NCBI GenBank assembly: GCA_949296915.1
Contig: CASFPX010000004.1
Location: forward strand, 62,001 to 126,000
Reading direction: 5' to 3'
Origin: Onthovicinus sp900555545
GTDB lineage: Bacteria > Bacillota > Clostridia > Oscillospirales > Acutalibacteraceae
Length of the DNA stretch: 64,000 bases
Shown here: positions 9,871-17,972 of the stretch, piece after piece
Layout: every line of letters begins with the position of its first letter
Position numbering within the stretch: the stretch's first letter is position 1
The notes under the pieces: model-generated
Database searches by the model: none
What the model saw: the letters and a program-made list of their open reading frames with translations, nothing else
Told to the model about the DNA's origin: nothing
Position numbers and translations under genes: made by a program

Positions 9871-11622
9871 CTACTGCCCTTGAAAGAGCCGGTACCACTC
9901 CTCATCGCTGAGGGTGGCCGGATCCACTGTTTTCATCTTAGCTTTTTCGGATCGGATTGTTTTTATACAGTCGGCGCATACCTTATGTGGATCCGCCCCA
10001 CGCTGTGCCAAATTGATGATCCTGGCAATCTCGCTGATCTCCGCATCCGAATACCCCGGAGAAAAGGCCGAGAGATCCGGCACCCCACCGGTGTCCAACA
10101 TCCCACAGACTGTACCGAACACGCGGGAACAAAACGATGTGACAAAATCTTCCGGCCTGATTTCAGTACGGACGGTCTGATAGACCTCCGGATTTGCCGC
10201 CACCGTGGCGATGAGCAGCTCCTCTGCCTGTACCGCGCGCAGGTTTTTTTCCCGCTCCGGATTCACCTTGCCGCTGCCGGACTCGATCAGCCGCCGTTCG
10301 GCCGCCCGGTTCATCTCCGCCCGCTCGCGCCGTTTCACAGTGCGGGCCAGGAGTTTGACCTTTTCAAGGATGGCGTCCTTGCTTGTCCCGGTCTCGTCCG
10401 CCAGCCGACCGGCGTAGATATCGCGCTCAATCGGATCAGCTGAGGCCAAAATCCGAGCTGCCGCCTCCAGAAAATCGCGGCGCCCATCCGCCATACGTAC
10501 ATCGAATCGGTCCCGCTCGCGCAGGAGCTTGTACTCAATCTCATTCGAGGCGCCCTGATACAGCGCGCGGAAGCGCTCCTTGCCGTGATTTTTGATAATC
10601 TCGTCCGGATCCTTCCCGCCGCTGAGTTTAATCACACGCACCTTGACCGGGGATTTGCCGAACATGGTAATGGCGCGCTGGGCGGCCTTCTGCCCCGCCT
10701 CGTCGTTGTCGTAACAGAGCGCCACCTCCGACGTATAGCGCGAGATCAGCTTGACCTGTTCCTCTGTGAGCGCTGTGCCAAGACATGCAGCTGAATTGGT
10801 AAACCCCGCCTGGTGCAATGCGATAACATCCATATATCCCTCGCACAGGATCAGGGACTCCGCACAGTGGTCCTTGGCAAAATTGAGTGCAAAAACCGCC
10901 TGACGCTTGGAATAGACGAGCGTGTCCGACGTATTGACATACTTGGGCTTGGAGTCGTCCAGCACCCGCCCGCCAAATCCGATCACATTACCGCGCAGGT
11001 CAATGATCGGGGTAATAAAGCGATTGCGAAAGTTGTCGTAATAATGAGTCCGCCCGCCGCGCTCACTCTTTTTGACCAGATCGGCCTCATACAGCTCCTG
11101 TGGGGAAAACCCCTTTTTACGCATGTGAGTGAGCAGGGCATCCCAACTGTCCGGCGCGCAGCCCAGGCCAAACCGTGTGATGGTATCGCGCGTCAGGCCG
11201 CGCCTTTGGATATACGCAAGCGCGTTTGCCCCCTGCGGCGTGTAGAGCGTCCGGTGGAAAAACCGTGCCGCCTCGCGGTTGGCCTCGTACATCCTGCGGC
11301 GCTTGCGGCCGAGCGTATCGTCATACCCATCCTCCGGCAGATCGAGCCCCGCCTGCTGCGCGAGCAGCTTGACAGCCTCCATATAGTCCAGGTTGTTGAT
11401 CGAACGGGTGAAGGTAATGATATCCCCGCCCGCTCCACAGCCAAAGCAGTAATACGACTGCGTATCCGGATAGACGGTAAAGGACGGCGTCTTTTCGTTG
11501 TGGAACGGACACAGCCCCTTGAGGGTCCGCCCGTTGCGGCGGAGTTTGACATAAGGAGAGATGACACTCTCAATATCCAGCCGCATTTTTAGTTCCTGCA
11601 AAAAATTTTCATTCAGGGGCAT
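9871..11622 (-). CDS. dnaG: DNA primase
   Basis: Synthesises RNA primers at the replication fork. It is 583 residues long. The N-terminal CHC2 zinc finger is visible as C38, H41, C59 and C62 (LCPFHNEK ... YYCFGCGAGG). The TOPRIM core follows, with the EGYMD motif and the YDNDEAGQKAAQR motif, then a C-terminal helicase-binding region. The start is ATG 11622 (MPLNENFLQEL) because AGGAGGTGATGGC lies just upstream; the frame extends further up inside dgt without similarity. It starts 17 bp after the dgt stop, so the two are transcribed together. Confidence 0.96.
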   Translation of the reverse strand: MPLNENFLQELKMRLDIESVISPYVKLRRNGRTLKGLCPFHNEKTPSFTVYPDTQSYYCFGCGAGGDIITFTRSINNLDYMEAVKLLAQQAGLDLPEDGYDDTLGRKRRRMYEANREAARFFHRTLYTPQGANALAYIQRRGLTRDTITRFGLGCAPDSWDALLTHMRKKGFSPQELYEADLVKKSERGGRTHYYDNFRNRFITPIIDLRGNVIGFGGRVLDDSKPKYVNTSDTLVYSKRQAVFALNFAKDHCAESLILCEGYMDVIALHQAGFTNSAACLGTALTEEQVKLISRYTSEVALCYDNDEAGQKAAQRAITMFGKSPVKVRVIKLSGGKDPDEIIKNHGKERFRALYQGASNEIEYKLLRERDRFDVRMADGRRDFLEAAARILASADPIERDIYAGRLADETGTSKDAILEKVKLLARTVKRRERAEMNRAAERRLIESGSGKVNPEREKNLRAVQAEELLIATVAANPEVYQTVRTEIRPEDFVTSFCSRVFGTVCGMLDTGGVPDLSAFSPGYSDAEISEIARIINLAQRGADPHKVCADCIKTIRSEKAKMKTVDPATLSDEEWYRLFQGQ

Positions 11623-11639
11623 GCCATCACCTCCTGTGT

Positions 11640-12653
11640 CTACTGGCCGCCACCCTCCCAGACCTCCGGGATATAGAGCTTGCGGAAAATACGCATCGCA
11701 TAAAAGTCGGACATCCCTGCGATATAGTCGCACGCCGCGCGCGGCGCCCCCTCCTGGGCACAAATCTTATCATACGGAGAGGGGAGCTGCTCGGGATGGC
11801 GGCAAAAGTGGTCGTACAGCATCTGCACAAGCTGTTCCGCCTTGCCCTCCTCATGCTTGCACTCGGGATTCAGGTATACTTTCTGATACATAAAGGCGTG
11901 CAGCTCCTCGAACGCCTCATAGTCCGCCTGCGCCATACGGATCTGCTCCCCGCTGTTCTCGATCAGGGAGATAACGAGCGTGTTGATCCGGGCGGACTTG
12001 CTCCCCCCGAGCTGATCCCGCAATGCGGCGGGGATATCCGCCTCGCACATGACGCCCGCACGGATGGAATCATCGATATCGTGATTGATATAGGCGATCT
12101 TGTCGGCATAGCGGACAATACGCCCCTCGAGCGTGTCCGCCTCCTTCCCGCGGGTGTGGCAGACGATCCCGTTGCGCACCTCCCACGTCAGATTGAGGCC
12201 GCGCCCATCCTTTTCCAGCTTGTCTACCACGCGCAGGCTCTGCCTAAAGTGTTCAAACCCCTGTGGAAATACGGCATTGAGCGCGCGCTCCCCGGCATGG
12301 CCGAACGGGGTATGCCCCAAGTCATGCGCGAGGGCGATTGCCTCTGTCAGATCCTCGTTCAGGCGCAGGCCGCGTGCGATTGTGCGGGCGATCTGTGCCA
12401 CCTCCAGCGTATGCGTTAGCCGCGTACGGTAGTGATCCCCCTCCGGGGAGAGGAACACCTGCGTCTTGTGTTTCAGGCGGCGAAACGCATTACAGTGAAT
12501 GACCCGGTCGCGATCCCGCTGGTAGTCCGTACGCATGGTACACGGGGCTTCCGTTCGGGCACGGCCGCGGCTCTGATCGGCAAAGGCGGCATATGGGGAC
12601 AGGATCTGATGCTCAATCTCTTCTGTCCGCCGGCGGATGCTCTGCTGTTCCAT
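11640..12653 (-). CDS. dgt: dGTP triphosphohydrolase-like HD-domain protein
   Basis: Probably hydrolyses dNTPs to nucleoside and triphosphate, a nucleotide-pool role. It has 337 residues. The HD metal site is seen as H81 (TRLTHTLEV), H110-D111 and H114/H119 (AHDLGHTPFGHAGE). The N-terminus (RRTEEIEHQILSPYAAFADQ) is typical of the clostridial Dgt-like group that sits upstream of dnaG. ATG 12653 is preferred over 12659 because GGGAGGG then has normal spacing. Family assignment is firm; the preferred substrate is inferred. Confidence 0.9.
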   Translation of the reverse strand: MEQQSIRRRTEEIEHQILSPYAAFADQSRGRARTEAPCTMRTDYQRDRDRVIHCNAFRRLKHKTQVFLSPEGDHYRTRLTHTLEVAQIARTIARGLRLNEDLTEAIALAHDLGHTPFGHAGERALNAVFPQGFEHFRQSLRVVDKLEKDGRGLNLTWEVRNGIVCHTRGKEADTLEGRIVRYADKIAYINHDIDDSIRAGVMCEADIPAALRDQLGGSKSARINTLVISLIENSGEQIRMAQADYEAFEELHAFMYQKVYLNPECKHEEGKAEQLVQMLYDHFCRHPEQLPSPYDKICAQEGAPRAACDYIAGMSDFYAMRIFRKLYIPEVWEGGGQ

Positions 12654-12729
12654 CGTCATCCCTCCCGTTCCTGTTCGGGCGTTCTACCTTTATATACGAC
12701 AAATCTCCGCGCACACCTGCAAAAAATTT

Positions 12730-13350
12730 TTAAATTTCAAAAAATTTTTCCCCGTCCGGCTCTGCGGCAATCTTTCCATTCGTCAGTTCCGTCAGCCGGG
12801 CGGAAAAACTGCCCACCTCCGACTTCTTCAGGCAAAAACGGATCTCCGCCTGGTCAGTAAACAACTCCTCCCCGATCACACCGCCGCACGAGCAGATCAG
12901 CGCCTTGATCCCGGCATAGGAGGAATAGTCACATACAACGCGCAGGGAGGAGCCGAGCGCCATGGTTTTAACGCCCGCTTTCTCCAGTGCCATCTGCGCC
13001 GCCTGTGTGTAGGCGCGCACCAGGCCGCCTGCCCCGAGCAGGATCCCGCCGAAATAACGCGTGACAACGACGCAGCAGTCCTTCACTCCCATCCCGAGCA
13101 GCACATCCCGCACCGGAGCGCCCGCCGTCCCCTGAGGCTCGCCATCGTCGCTGCTGCGCACGGCGTTGCCGGCAAGCAGGCTGAACGCGTACACATTGTG
13201 GCGCGCATCCCAGTACTGGGAGCGAATCTTTTTGACAGCCGCCTCCGCCTCCTCCACCGTCTGCACGGGGAAGGCGTGGCCAATAAAACGCGAGCGCTTT
13301 TCCGTGAACTCGTCGTGTGCCTCGCACCGGATCGTCTGATAGGAATCCAT
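12730..13350 (-). CDS. YigZ/IMPACT family protein
   Basis: Member of the conserved YigZ (IMPACT) family, 206 residues, role not firmly known; relatives are linked to translation control and sugar-site hydrolase folds. The family core is clear: EKRSRFIGHAFPV, WDARHNVYAF, SSDDGEPQGTAGAPV and VTRYFGGILLGAGGLVRAY. A second small alpha/beta domain follows. ATG 13350 is chosen because GGAGGAGG directly precedes it; an upstream GTG at 13371 lacks this. It starts 17 bp downstream of the ybaK stop. Confidence 0.9.
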   Translation of the reverse strand: MDSYQTIRCEAHDEFTEKRSRFIGHAFPVQTVEEAEAAVKKIRSQYWDARHNVYAFSLLAGNAVRSSDDGEPQGTAGAPVRDVLLGMGVKDCCVVVTRYFGGILLGAGGLVRAYTQAAQMALEKAGVKTMALGSSLRVVCDYSSYAGIKALICSCGGVIGEELFTDQAEIRFCLKKSEVGSFSARLTELTNGKIAAEPDGEKFFEI

Positions 13351-13367
13351 TCCTTCCTCCTCCGCGC

Positions 13368-13844
13368 TCACTCGCCGTGGACCAGATCCGCAAACTGCGC
13401 CTGTACGGCCGATTGCAGATCCTGCGGAGTGAGGATAACCTGTGCCCCTCGCACGCCCGCGCTCACAGCAATGTGAGGCTGTGCCAGCGCACTCTCGTGA
13501 ATAAAGGTGGGAAAATGTTTTTTCATCCCAACAGGCGAACAGCCGCCGCGGATATATCCGGTGACGGGAAGCAGTTCCTTGAGCGGCAGCAACTCCGCGC
13601 GCTTATCCCCCGCCGCCTTGGCCGCCTTTTTCAGGTCGAGCTCGCGATCCACCGGGATGCAGCAGACAATATAGCCCGTCCGCTCCCCCTTGAGGACGAG
13701 CGTTTTAAATACACGGTCAAAATCTTCCCCCAGCTGGGCCGCCACATGCTCGCCGGAGAGATCGCTCTCATCCACCTCGTACTCGCGCACCTCGTAGGGG
13801 ATTTTGGCGCGGTCGAGCATGCGCATGGCGTTTGTCTTTTTCAT
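13368..13844 (-). CDS. ybaK: Cys-tRNA(Pro)/Cys-tRNA(Cys) deacylase YbaK
   Basis: Trans-editing enzyme that removes cysteine mischarged on tRNA(Pro). It has 158 residues, the usual length. Family features are the N-terminal KKTNAMRMLDRAKIPYEV, the catalytic-lysine segment FKTLVLKGERTGYIVCCIP, and the GGCSPVGMKKHFPT loop. The ATG is preceded by GGAGGGTACC. It lies between rpmE and the YigZ-family gene with short gaps, consistent with a translation-themed operon. Confidence 0.92.
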   Translation of the reverse strand: MKKTNAMRMLDRAKIPYEVREYEVDESDLSGEHVAAQLGEDFDRVFKTLVLKGERTGYIVCCIPVDRELDLKKAAKAAGDKRAELLPLKELLPVTGYIRGGCSPVGMKKHFPTFIHESALAQPHIAVSAGVRGAQVILTPQDLQSAVQAQFADLVHGE

Positions 13845-13901
13845 GGTACCCTCCGAAAAAGAACGGCGGGCGATGCGCTGTGCACCGGCCGCCGTCCGTC
13901 A

Positions 13902-14117
13902 TTATTTGCCTTCTTTATTCTCGCGGTTGAAGCGCTTGTTGAAGCGGTCAACGCGTCCGCCGGTATCTACGAGCTTCTGTTTGCCGGTGAAGAACGGGTG
14001 GCACTTTGAGCAAACGTCAACGCGCATGCCGTCTTTGGTGGAAGCGGTCTCAATGACCTCGCCGCAAGCACAGACAACCTTAGTCGGCTTATATTCGGGA
14101 TGGATCCCCTGTTTCAT
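13902..14117 (-). CDS. rpmE: 50S ribosomal protein L31, zinc-binding type
   Basis: Large-subunit ribosomal protein bL31, 71 residues, full length. It carries all four zinc cysteines (C16, C18, C36, C39), so it is the zinc-containing form rather than the Zur-derepressed paralogue. It starts with MKQGIHPEYKPTKVVCACG behind an AGAGGTGA Shine-Dalgarno and is transcribed from the promoter at 14162-14190. Confidence 0.97.
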   Translation of the reverse strand: MKQGIHPEYKPTKVVCACGEVIETASTKDGMRVDVCSKCHPFFTGKQKLVDTGGRVDRFNKRFNRENKEGK

Positions 14118-14161
14118 CGTTAGTCACCTCTTTCACTGCAATAGAGCATACAACATATTGA

Positions 14162-14190
14162 ATCATACCACATCACACGGGAAAAATCAA
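14162..14190 (-). promoter_or_regulatory. sigma-A promoter of rpmE
   Basis: Minus-strand TTGATT (14185-14190) and TATGAT (14162-14167) with 17-bp spacing, about 45 bp upstream of the rpmE ATG. It probably also feeds ybaK and the genes below. Confidence 0.75.
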
Positions 14191-14226
14191 CATCTTTTTC
14201 AAAAAACCGGGTTCAAATTTACATCC

Positions 14227-14856
14227 TCAGCCATCCAACCCGCCATAAGTATACTGTACAACGACCCTCCCAGAGGGGATCGCCATCCAGGCGTCCTGCT
14301 CCACGGTATTTTGAGTCAACCGGTTACGCACCTCAAACTGCACTGTACCGTACATATTGTATATGCGTATATTGACGAACTTTCCTGCAGGAACACTGGT
14401 CGAAAATTCGACCGTTCCCTCATACGGGGCCATGACCGCCCTGGCCGCCCGTGTCTCAGCATCGACCCAGGCCTGGACCGGCCCTGTAAAATTTACCGAC
14501 ACCTCGCACGGCCCCTCATACCAATCGGAATCATACTGGCGCTTATCATAAAATCCGAACGAACTACCGCTGCTCTCCCTCACCTCGTATAGGAGCGCGT
14601 ATGGCCAGGCGACTTGTAAATCCGGCAGCCCCCCGCTTGGCAGCGTATATGTCTCCACTTTTTCCAGGCGATACCCTGGCGGTGCATCAATATTGTCCCG
14701 CTCCGCAATCATTGCCAGTTCCCTCAAATCCGTCACGGCGGAACCCAACTCTTGTTCCGGCCGGGCTCCGGATGGCTCCTCCTGCGTCCGAGCACAGCTC
14801 ACACAGCAGAGCATCAAGAATACCGCGGTCAGAGCGCAGGCAATGCGCTTAATCAT
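14227..14856 (-). CDS. hypothetical lipoprotein
   Basis: No family recognised. The 209-residue product starts with a lipoprotein signal (MIKRIACALTAVFLMLCC, lipobox VSCA), so it is expected on the outer face of the membrane. The rest is a single soluble domain with many beta-prone segments and a run of aromatic residues (SSFGFYDKRQYDSDWYEG). Start ATG 14856 overlaps the stop of the upstream XRE-type gene by 8 nt, showing translational coupling; the two probably form one envelope-sensing unit. Confidence 0.7.
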   Translation of the reverse strand: MIKRIACALTAVFLMLCCVSCARTQEEPSGARPEQELGSAVTDLRELAMIAERDNIDAPPGYRLEKVETYTLPSGGLPDLQVAWPYALLYEVRESSGSSFGFYDKRQYDSDWYEGPCEVSVNFTGPVQAWVDAETRAARAVMAPYEGTVEFSTSVPAGKFVNIRIYNMYGTVQFEVRNRLTQNTVEQDAWMAIPSGRVVVQYTYGGLDG

Positions 14857-15448
14857 TCCCCTCACCCCGTCCTTCATCCGCTGTATGCCTCCTCACTCTT
14901 TTGGATTTGACCAGCAAACAGATCCCGGTGACAGCCAAGAGCAGGCCGCCCGCAAACAGCCAGTGTAGGGTATATGTGTTCAAAAACGGCAGGAACCCCA
15001 TCGTCTCCTGCATGACAGTGACCGTCCGGCCGGGCTCGGGGACGCCCCCCTGGTACAGCATAATAATATCCTCCGCCGTATAGGTCTGCTCTACCCACGT
15101 TCTGGATGGAATGATCCGCGACAGCGTGACCAGCACACCAATGATGATAATCCCGGCTGCCAGCAGCACAATGCCCACGGTTCTCGTCTTTTTCCACGCT
15201 GGACGCTCTGCGATAGTCGTGGGCGCTGCCAACTCCGGTACAGGCTCCAGCTGCTTTAAATCCAAAAATGCGTCGGCGGAAATCTCAAATACCGTACAGA
15301 GCTTTGCGATATTCCCCGCATCCGGCGCGGCCGATTCCAGTTCCCACTTGGATACTGTCTGGCGGCTGACTCCGATACGGCCAGCCAATTCCCCTTTCGA
15401 CCAGCCGTGCATTTTACGCAGCGATCGAATTTTTTCCCCAGTTACCAT
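14849..15448 (-). CDS. XRE-family regulator with two membrane segments
   Basis: 199 residues. An N-terminal XRE helix-turn-helix (IRSLRKMHGWSKGELAGRIG, then VSRQTVSKWE) is followed by a short linker and two hydrophobic segments (VGIVLLAAGIIIIGVLVTL and WLFAGGLLLAVTGICLLV) that flank an extracytoplasmic loop of about 50 residues. It is thus a membrane-tethered DNA-binding protein. ATG 15448 is preceded by GGGGGA; the frame opens eight codons earlier without a better site. It is coupled to the lipoprotein gene by an 8-nt overlap. The DNA target is unknown. Confidence 0.85.
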   Translation of the reverse strand: MVTGEKIRSLRKMHGWSKGELAGRIGVSRQTVSKWELESAAPDAGNIAKLCTVFEISADAFLDLKQLEPVPELAAPTTIAERPAWKKTRTVGIVLLAAGIIIIGVLVTLSRIIPSRTWVEQTYTAEDIIMLYQGGVPEPGRTVTVMQETMGFLPFLNTYTLHWLFAGGLLLAVTGICLLVKSKRVRRHTADEGRGEGND

Positions 15449-15496
15449 GGAACATCCCCCCATGTGTTTCAATCGTCAATCCCGATCGGCATCCTC

Positions 15497-15526
15497 ATTA
15501 TATCGGGTTCCCCGCGCTATCGTCAA
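15497..15526 (-). promoter_or_regulatory. promoter of the XRE/lipoprotein pair
   Basis: Minus-strand TTGACG (15521-15526) and TATAAT (15497-15502) with 18-bp spacing, about 50 bp upstream of the ATG at 15448. Confidence 0.7.
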
Positions 15527-15622
15527 CCAGATTCCGGATGGAAAACTGTCAACTTTAGTTGGCATTTTATCCTCAAGTCATCTGCGGAGCCGCGGAGGGC
15601 AAAAATATTTTAAAAACCCTAT

Positions 15623-15651
15623 TGACAAACCGTGCATGTGTGTATATACTG
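15623..15651 (+). promoter_or_regulatory. promoter of the GntR-ABC operon
   Basis: Perfect TTGACA (15623-15628), 17-bp spacer, TATACT (15646-15651), 36 bp before the regulator's ATG. A perfect palindrome sits over the start site, see 15657-15670. Confidence 0.85.
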
Positions 15652-15656
15652 TGTAT

Positions 15657-15670
15657 GTAACATATGTACA
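15657..15670. promoter_or_regulatory. probable operator of the GntR/YtrA-type regulator
   Basis: TGTACATATGTACA is a perfect 14-bp palindrome six bases downstream of the -10 box, covering the transcription start. YtrA-type GntR regulators bind AT-rich GTAC-containing dyads in their own promoters, so this is the likely autorepression site. Confidence 0.6.
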
Positions 15671-15686
15671 GTTTGAGAGGGATCCC

Positions 15687-16067
15687 ATGGAACTATTTAT
15701 CAGCAACACGAGCGATTGCCCGATCTATGAGCAGATCGCCCAACAGATCAAATCAAAAATTATCAGCGGTGAGCTCGCGGGGGGGGACGCCCTGCCGTCG
15801 ATCCGGCTGCTGGCCAAAGAACTGAAGATCAGCGTCATCACTACCAAACGCGCCTACGAGGAGCTGGAACGGGACGGATTCCTTTACACCGTTGCGGGCA
15901 AAGGCTGCTTTGTGGCGCAACGGAATACGGAGCTCATCCGCGAGGAACAGCTCAAACGCGTGGAGGATACGCTGAGCGAGGCCGTCAAGGCCGCAGGTGC
16001 GTGCGGCATCAGCCGGGAAGAGCTGATAGAAATGCTGCGCCTGCTGTGTGAGGAGGAACTCAGATGA
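15687..16067 (+). CDS. GntR-family transcriptional regulator, YtrA subgroup
   Basis: 126 residues, short like YtrA-type repressors: an N-terminal winged helix (CPIYEQIAQQIKSKIISGEL, then LPSIRLLAKEL and TTKRAYEELERDGF) and only a small helical dimerisation tail. ATG 15687 is preceded by GAGAGGGAT. It overlaps the ABC ATPase gene by 4 nt (ATGA), making a regulator-ATPase-permease operon in the ytr style. Such operons respond to cell-envelope stress or antibiotics in Bacillus; that role is inferred here. Confidence 0.92.
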   Translation: MELFISNTSDCPIYEQIAQQIKSKIISGELAGGDALPSIRLLAKELKISVITTKRAYEELERDGFLYTVAGKGCFVAQRNTELIREEQLKRVEDTLSEAVKAAGACGISREELIEMLRLLCEEELR

Positions 16068-16921
16068 ATGTGTTAGAGGTCAAATCGATTGAAAAAAAGT
16101 ATAAATCCTTTGCCCTGGGGCCCGTCAGCCTGGCGCTGCCGGCAGGGACAGTTCTCGGTCTGATCGGACGTAACGGTTCCGGAAAGACGACGACGCTCAA
16201 GGCGATCCTGAACATGATCAACCTGGACGGCGGGAGCATTTCCATCTTTGGGATGGATCACCGGAAGGAGGAGCAGAAGATCAAGCAGCGGATCGGATTC
16301 GTACCGGACGAATGCTCCCTGCCGCCAACATTGAGCGCGCGGCAGATTGAAAGCTTCCTCTCTCCCCTATTCCCACAGTGGGATACAAAGTGGTACAGCG
16401 AACTGCTGGAGCGATTTGCCATCCCTGACGGGCAGCGGATCAAGGAATTCTCCAAAGGTATGAAGATGAAACTGATGCTCGCCTGCGCGCTGGCCCACAC
16501 GCCGGATCTGTTGATCCTGGATGAGAGCACCTCCGGCTTGGACCCCGTGGTGCGCAGCGAGATCCTCGACCTGCTGCGTGAATACCTGATGGAGGGGGAA
16601 CGTGGAATCATCCTCTCCTCCCACATCACGAGCGATCTGGAAAAGACGGCGGATTACATCGCCTTTATCGATCAGGGGAAAATCCGCCTATCTCTGAGCA
16701 TCGATAACTTCCAGAGCGACTACGGGATCGTCAAGTGCTCCCGCGCCGATCTGGAAAAACTCGACAGTTCCATCGTCATTGCCCGGAGCGCCAATGCGTT
16801 TGGTTCCTCCGCTCTGGTACGCGACCGGCGCACGGCACGCCAACTGCTCCCGAATGCTATCACGGAGCGCGCTTCATTGGATGACATCATGCTCTATCTG
16901 ACAAAGGGGGAAGAAAAATGA
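16064..16921 (+). CDS. ABC transporter ATP-binding protein (YtrB-like)
   Basis: ATPase subunit of an ABC-2 type exporter, 285 residues. Walker A is GRNGSGKT (35-42), the signature motif is degenerate (EFSKGMKMKL in place of LSGGQ, as usual in this subfamily) and Walker B is LLILDEST, followed by the switch histidine in SSHIT. A C-terminal regulatory segment follows. It overlaps its regulator upstream and the permease downstream by 4 nt each, so all three are coupled. Confidence 0.93.
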   Translation: MNVLEVKSIEKKYKSFALGPVSLALPAGTVLGLIGRNGSGKTTTLKAILNMINLDGGSISIFGMDHRKEEQKIKQRIGFVPDECSLPPTLSARQIESFLSPLFPQWDTKWYSELLERFAIPDGQRIKEFSKGMKMKLMLACALAHTPDLLILDESTSGLDPVVRSEILDLLREYLMEGERGIILSSHITSDLEKTADYIAFIDQGKIRLSLSIDNFQSDYGIVKCSRADLEKLDSSIVIARSANAFGSSALVRDRRTARQLLPNAITERASLDDIMLYLTKGEEK

Positions 16922-17526
16922 GATCGCTGCTTTTAAAAGATCTTTATGTTATGAAGGGGACGATTGTGACATTCTCCATCATCCTGCTCGTATTTATCGT
17001 CGTCGGGATCAACAACTTCATGTTCCTGATCATGGCGTTTGCCTTTGCCTCCATTCAGAGCGTGTCGGTCTTTAATCAGGAGGCCAGCTGCCGCTGGGAG
17101 AACTTTGCCGGCGGCCTGCCGCTCACGCGCAAAACACAGGTACTGGAAAAATATGTGTTCATCCTGATTCCACTGGCAGTTGTGTCCGCACTTACAACTG
17201 TGATCCTGCTGGGGATGGGGATCTTTGCCCCGGAACGCATTCGTCCGGATTTGCTGATGCTGATCATGATGGCTTTCCTCTCCCTGATTATTCCCTCCTT
17301 TACAATCCCGGTCCTATATAAGGTCGGCCCGGAAAAAGGGCAGCTGCTCTCCACGATCCTTGCCGGGATCCTCTTTGGCGCGATGGCGGGCGGCGCCATG
17401 GCACTGGATGAACAGTGGGATGGAATGCCCGCCGCAGTACCCCTAGGAGCTATTGTACTGAGCATTCTGCTGTTGGCCGGATCCTACTGCATCTCCTTGC
17501 ATATTTACAACAAAAAGGATCTGTAA
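16918..17526 (+). CDS. ABC-2 type transporter permease
   Basis: 202 residues with about six hydrophobic segments spaced through the protein (for example TIVTFSIILLVFIVVGI, MLIMMAFLSLIIPSF and GAIVLSILLLAGSYCI). It starts with the charged MRSLLLKDLYVMKG typical of ABC-2 permeases of bacitracin/antimicrobial exporters. ATGA overlap with the ATPase gene fixes the start. It forms the membrane channel with the ATPase encoded upstream; the substrate cannot be told from sequence. Confidence 0.9.
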   Translation: MRSLLLKDLYVMKGTIVTFSIILLVFIVVGINNFMFLIMAFAFASIQSVSVFNQEASCRWENFAGGLPLTRKTQVLEKYVFILIPLAVVSALTTVILLGMGIFAPERIRPDLLMLIMMAFLSLIIPSFTIPVLYKVGPEKGQLLSTILAGILFGAMAGGAMALDEQWDGMPAAVPLGAIVLSILLLAGSYCISLHIYNKKDL

Positions 17527-17539
17527 AAGAATTTACTGT

Positions 17540-17568
17540 CTCCCCCGCATGGACGCGGGGGAGTTTTT
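17540..17568 (+). terminator. terminator of the GntR-ABC operon
   Basis: Stem CTCCCCCGC/GCGGGGGAG (17540-17548 and 17555-17563) with a 6-nt loop, followed by TTTTT. Confidence 0.9.
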
Positions 17569-17904
17569 CATTCCCTCTGTCTATGTTCATACAGCACGTC
17601 TATGGATATTACACCCCCCGCCTCCCCTGTGTAGGGGGAGGAAGACCGCCGGATGGCAGTGGTGGGGTTGTTATAGGGAAAAGGTCAGTAAAAAGCCAGC
17701 GGTTTTCATCCGACATCCCTCCAGTTATGCTACGTGCGCCAGCCCTGCTCCCACAGGCGGGTCCCCTTTTGTCCGCTGTGCGATATCTCCCCTGATAGGG
17801 GAATCTCCTTGCCCAAAGGGGCCGTAAGACCAATTCCACTCAGAAACGTCACCCTTCGCATTCCGGTATCATACGGAGTCCAGTTAATGCCCCATCCCCC
17901 ATAG
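17569..17904. repeat. gene-free stretch with degenerate GC-hairpin repeat
   Basis: No credible gene. It contains CCTCCCC-TGTGTA-GGGGGAGG (17621-17641), then a GACCGCCGGATGGCAGTGG segment, and a second CTCCCCTGATAGGGGA hairpin near 17787-17802 followed by CCCAAAGGGG. The arrangement is like the dispersed CTCCCC/GGGGAG intergenic repeats common in Oscillospirales genomes, here worn down. Other copies were not seen in the window. Confidence 0.4.
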
Positions 17905-17934
17905 AAAAACCGCCCTGGTTTTACCCAAGGCGGT
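17905..17934 (-). terminator. terminator of the surface protein gene
   Basis: Minus-strand stem ACCGCC/GGCGGT with an inner TGG/CCA step and TTTTT beyond it (plus-strand A run 17905-17909), 39 bp after the stop at 17973. Confidence 0.85.
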
Positions 17935-17972
17935 CTTCCTCCATGAAAACGATATATAAAGGTAGAAAGGGT

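Noticed and set aside
14205..14225. GGGTTCAAAT sequence like a tRNA T-loop
   Set aside because: No acceptor, anticodon or D stems can be drawn around it.
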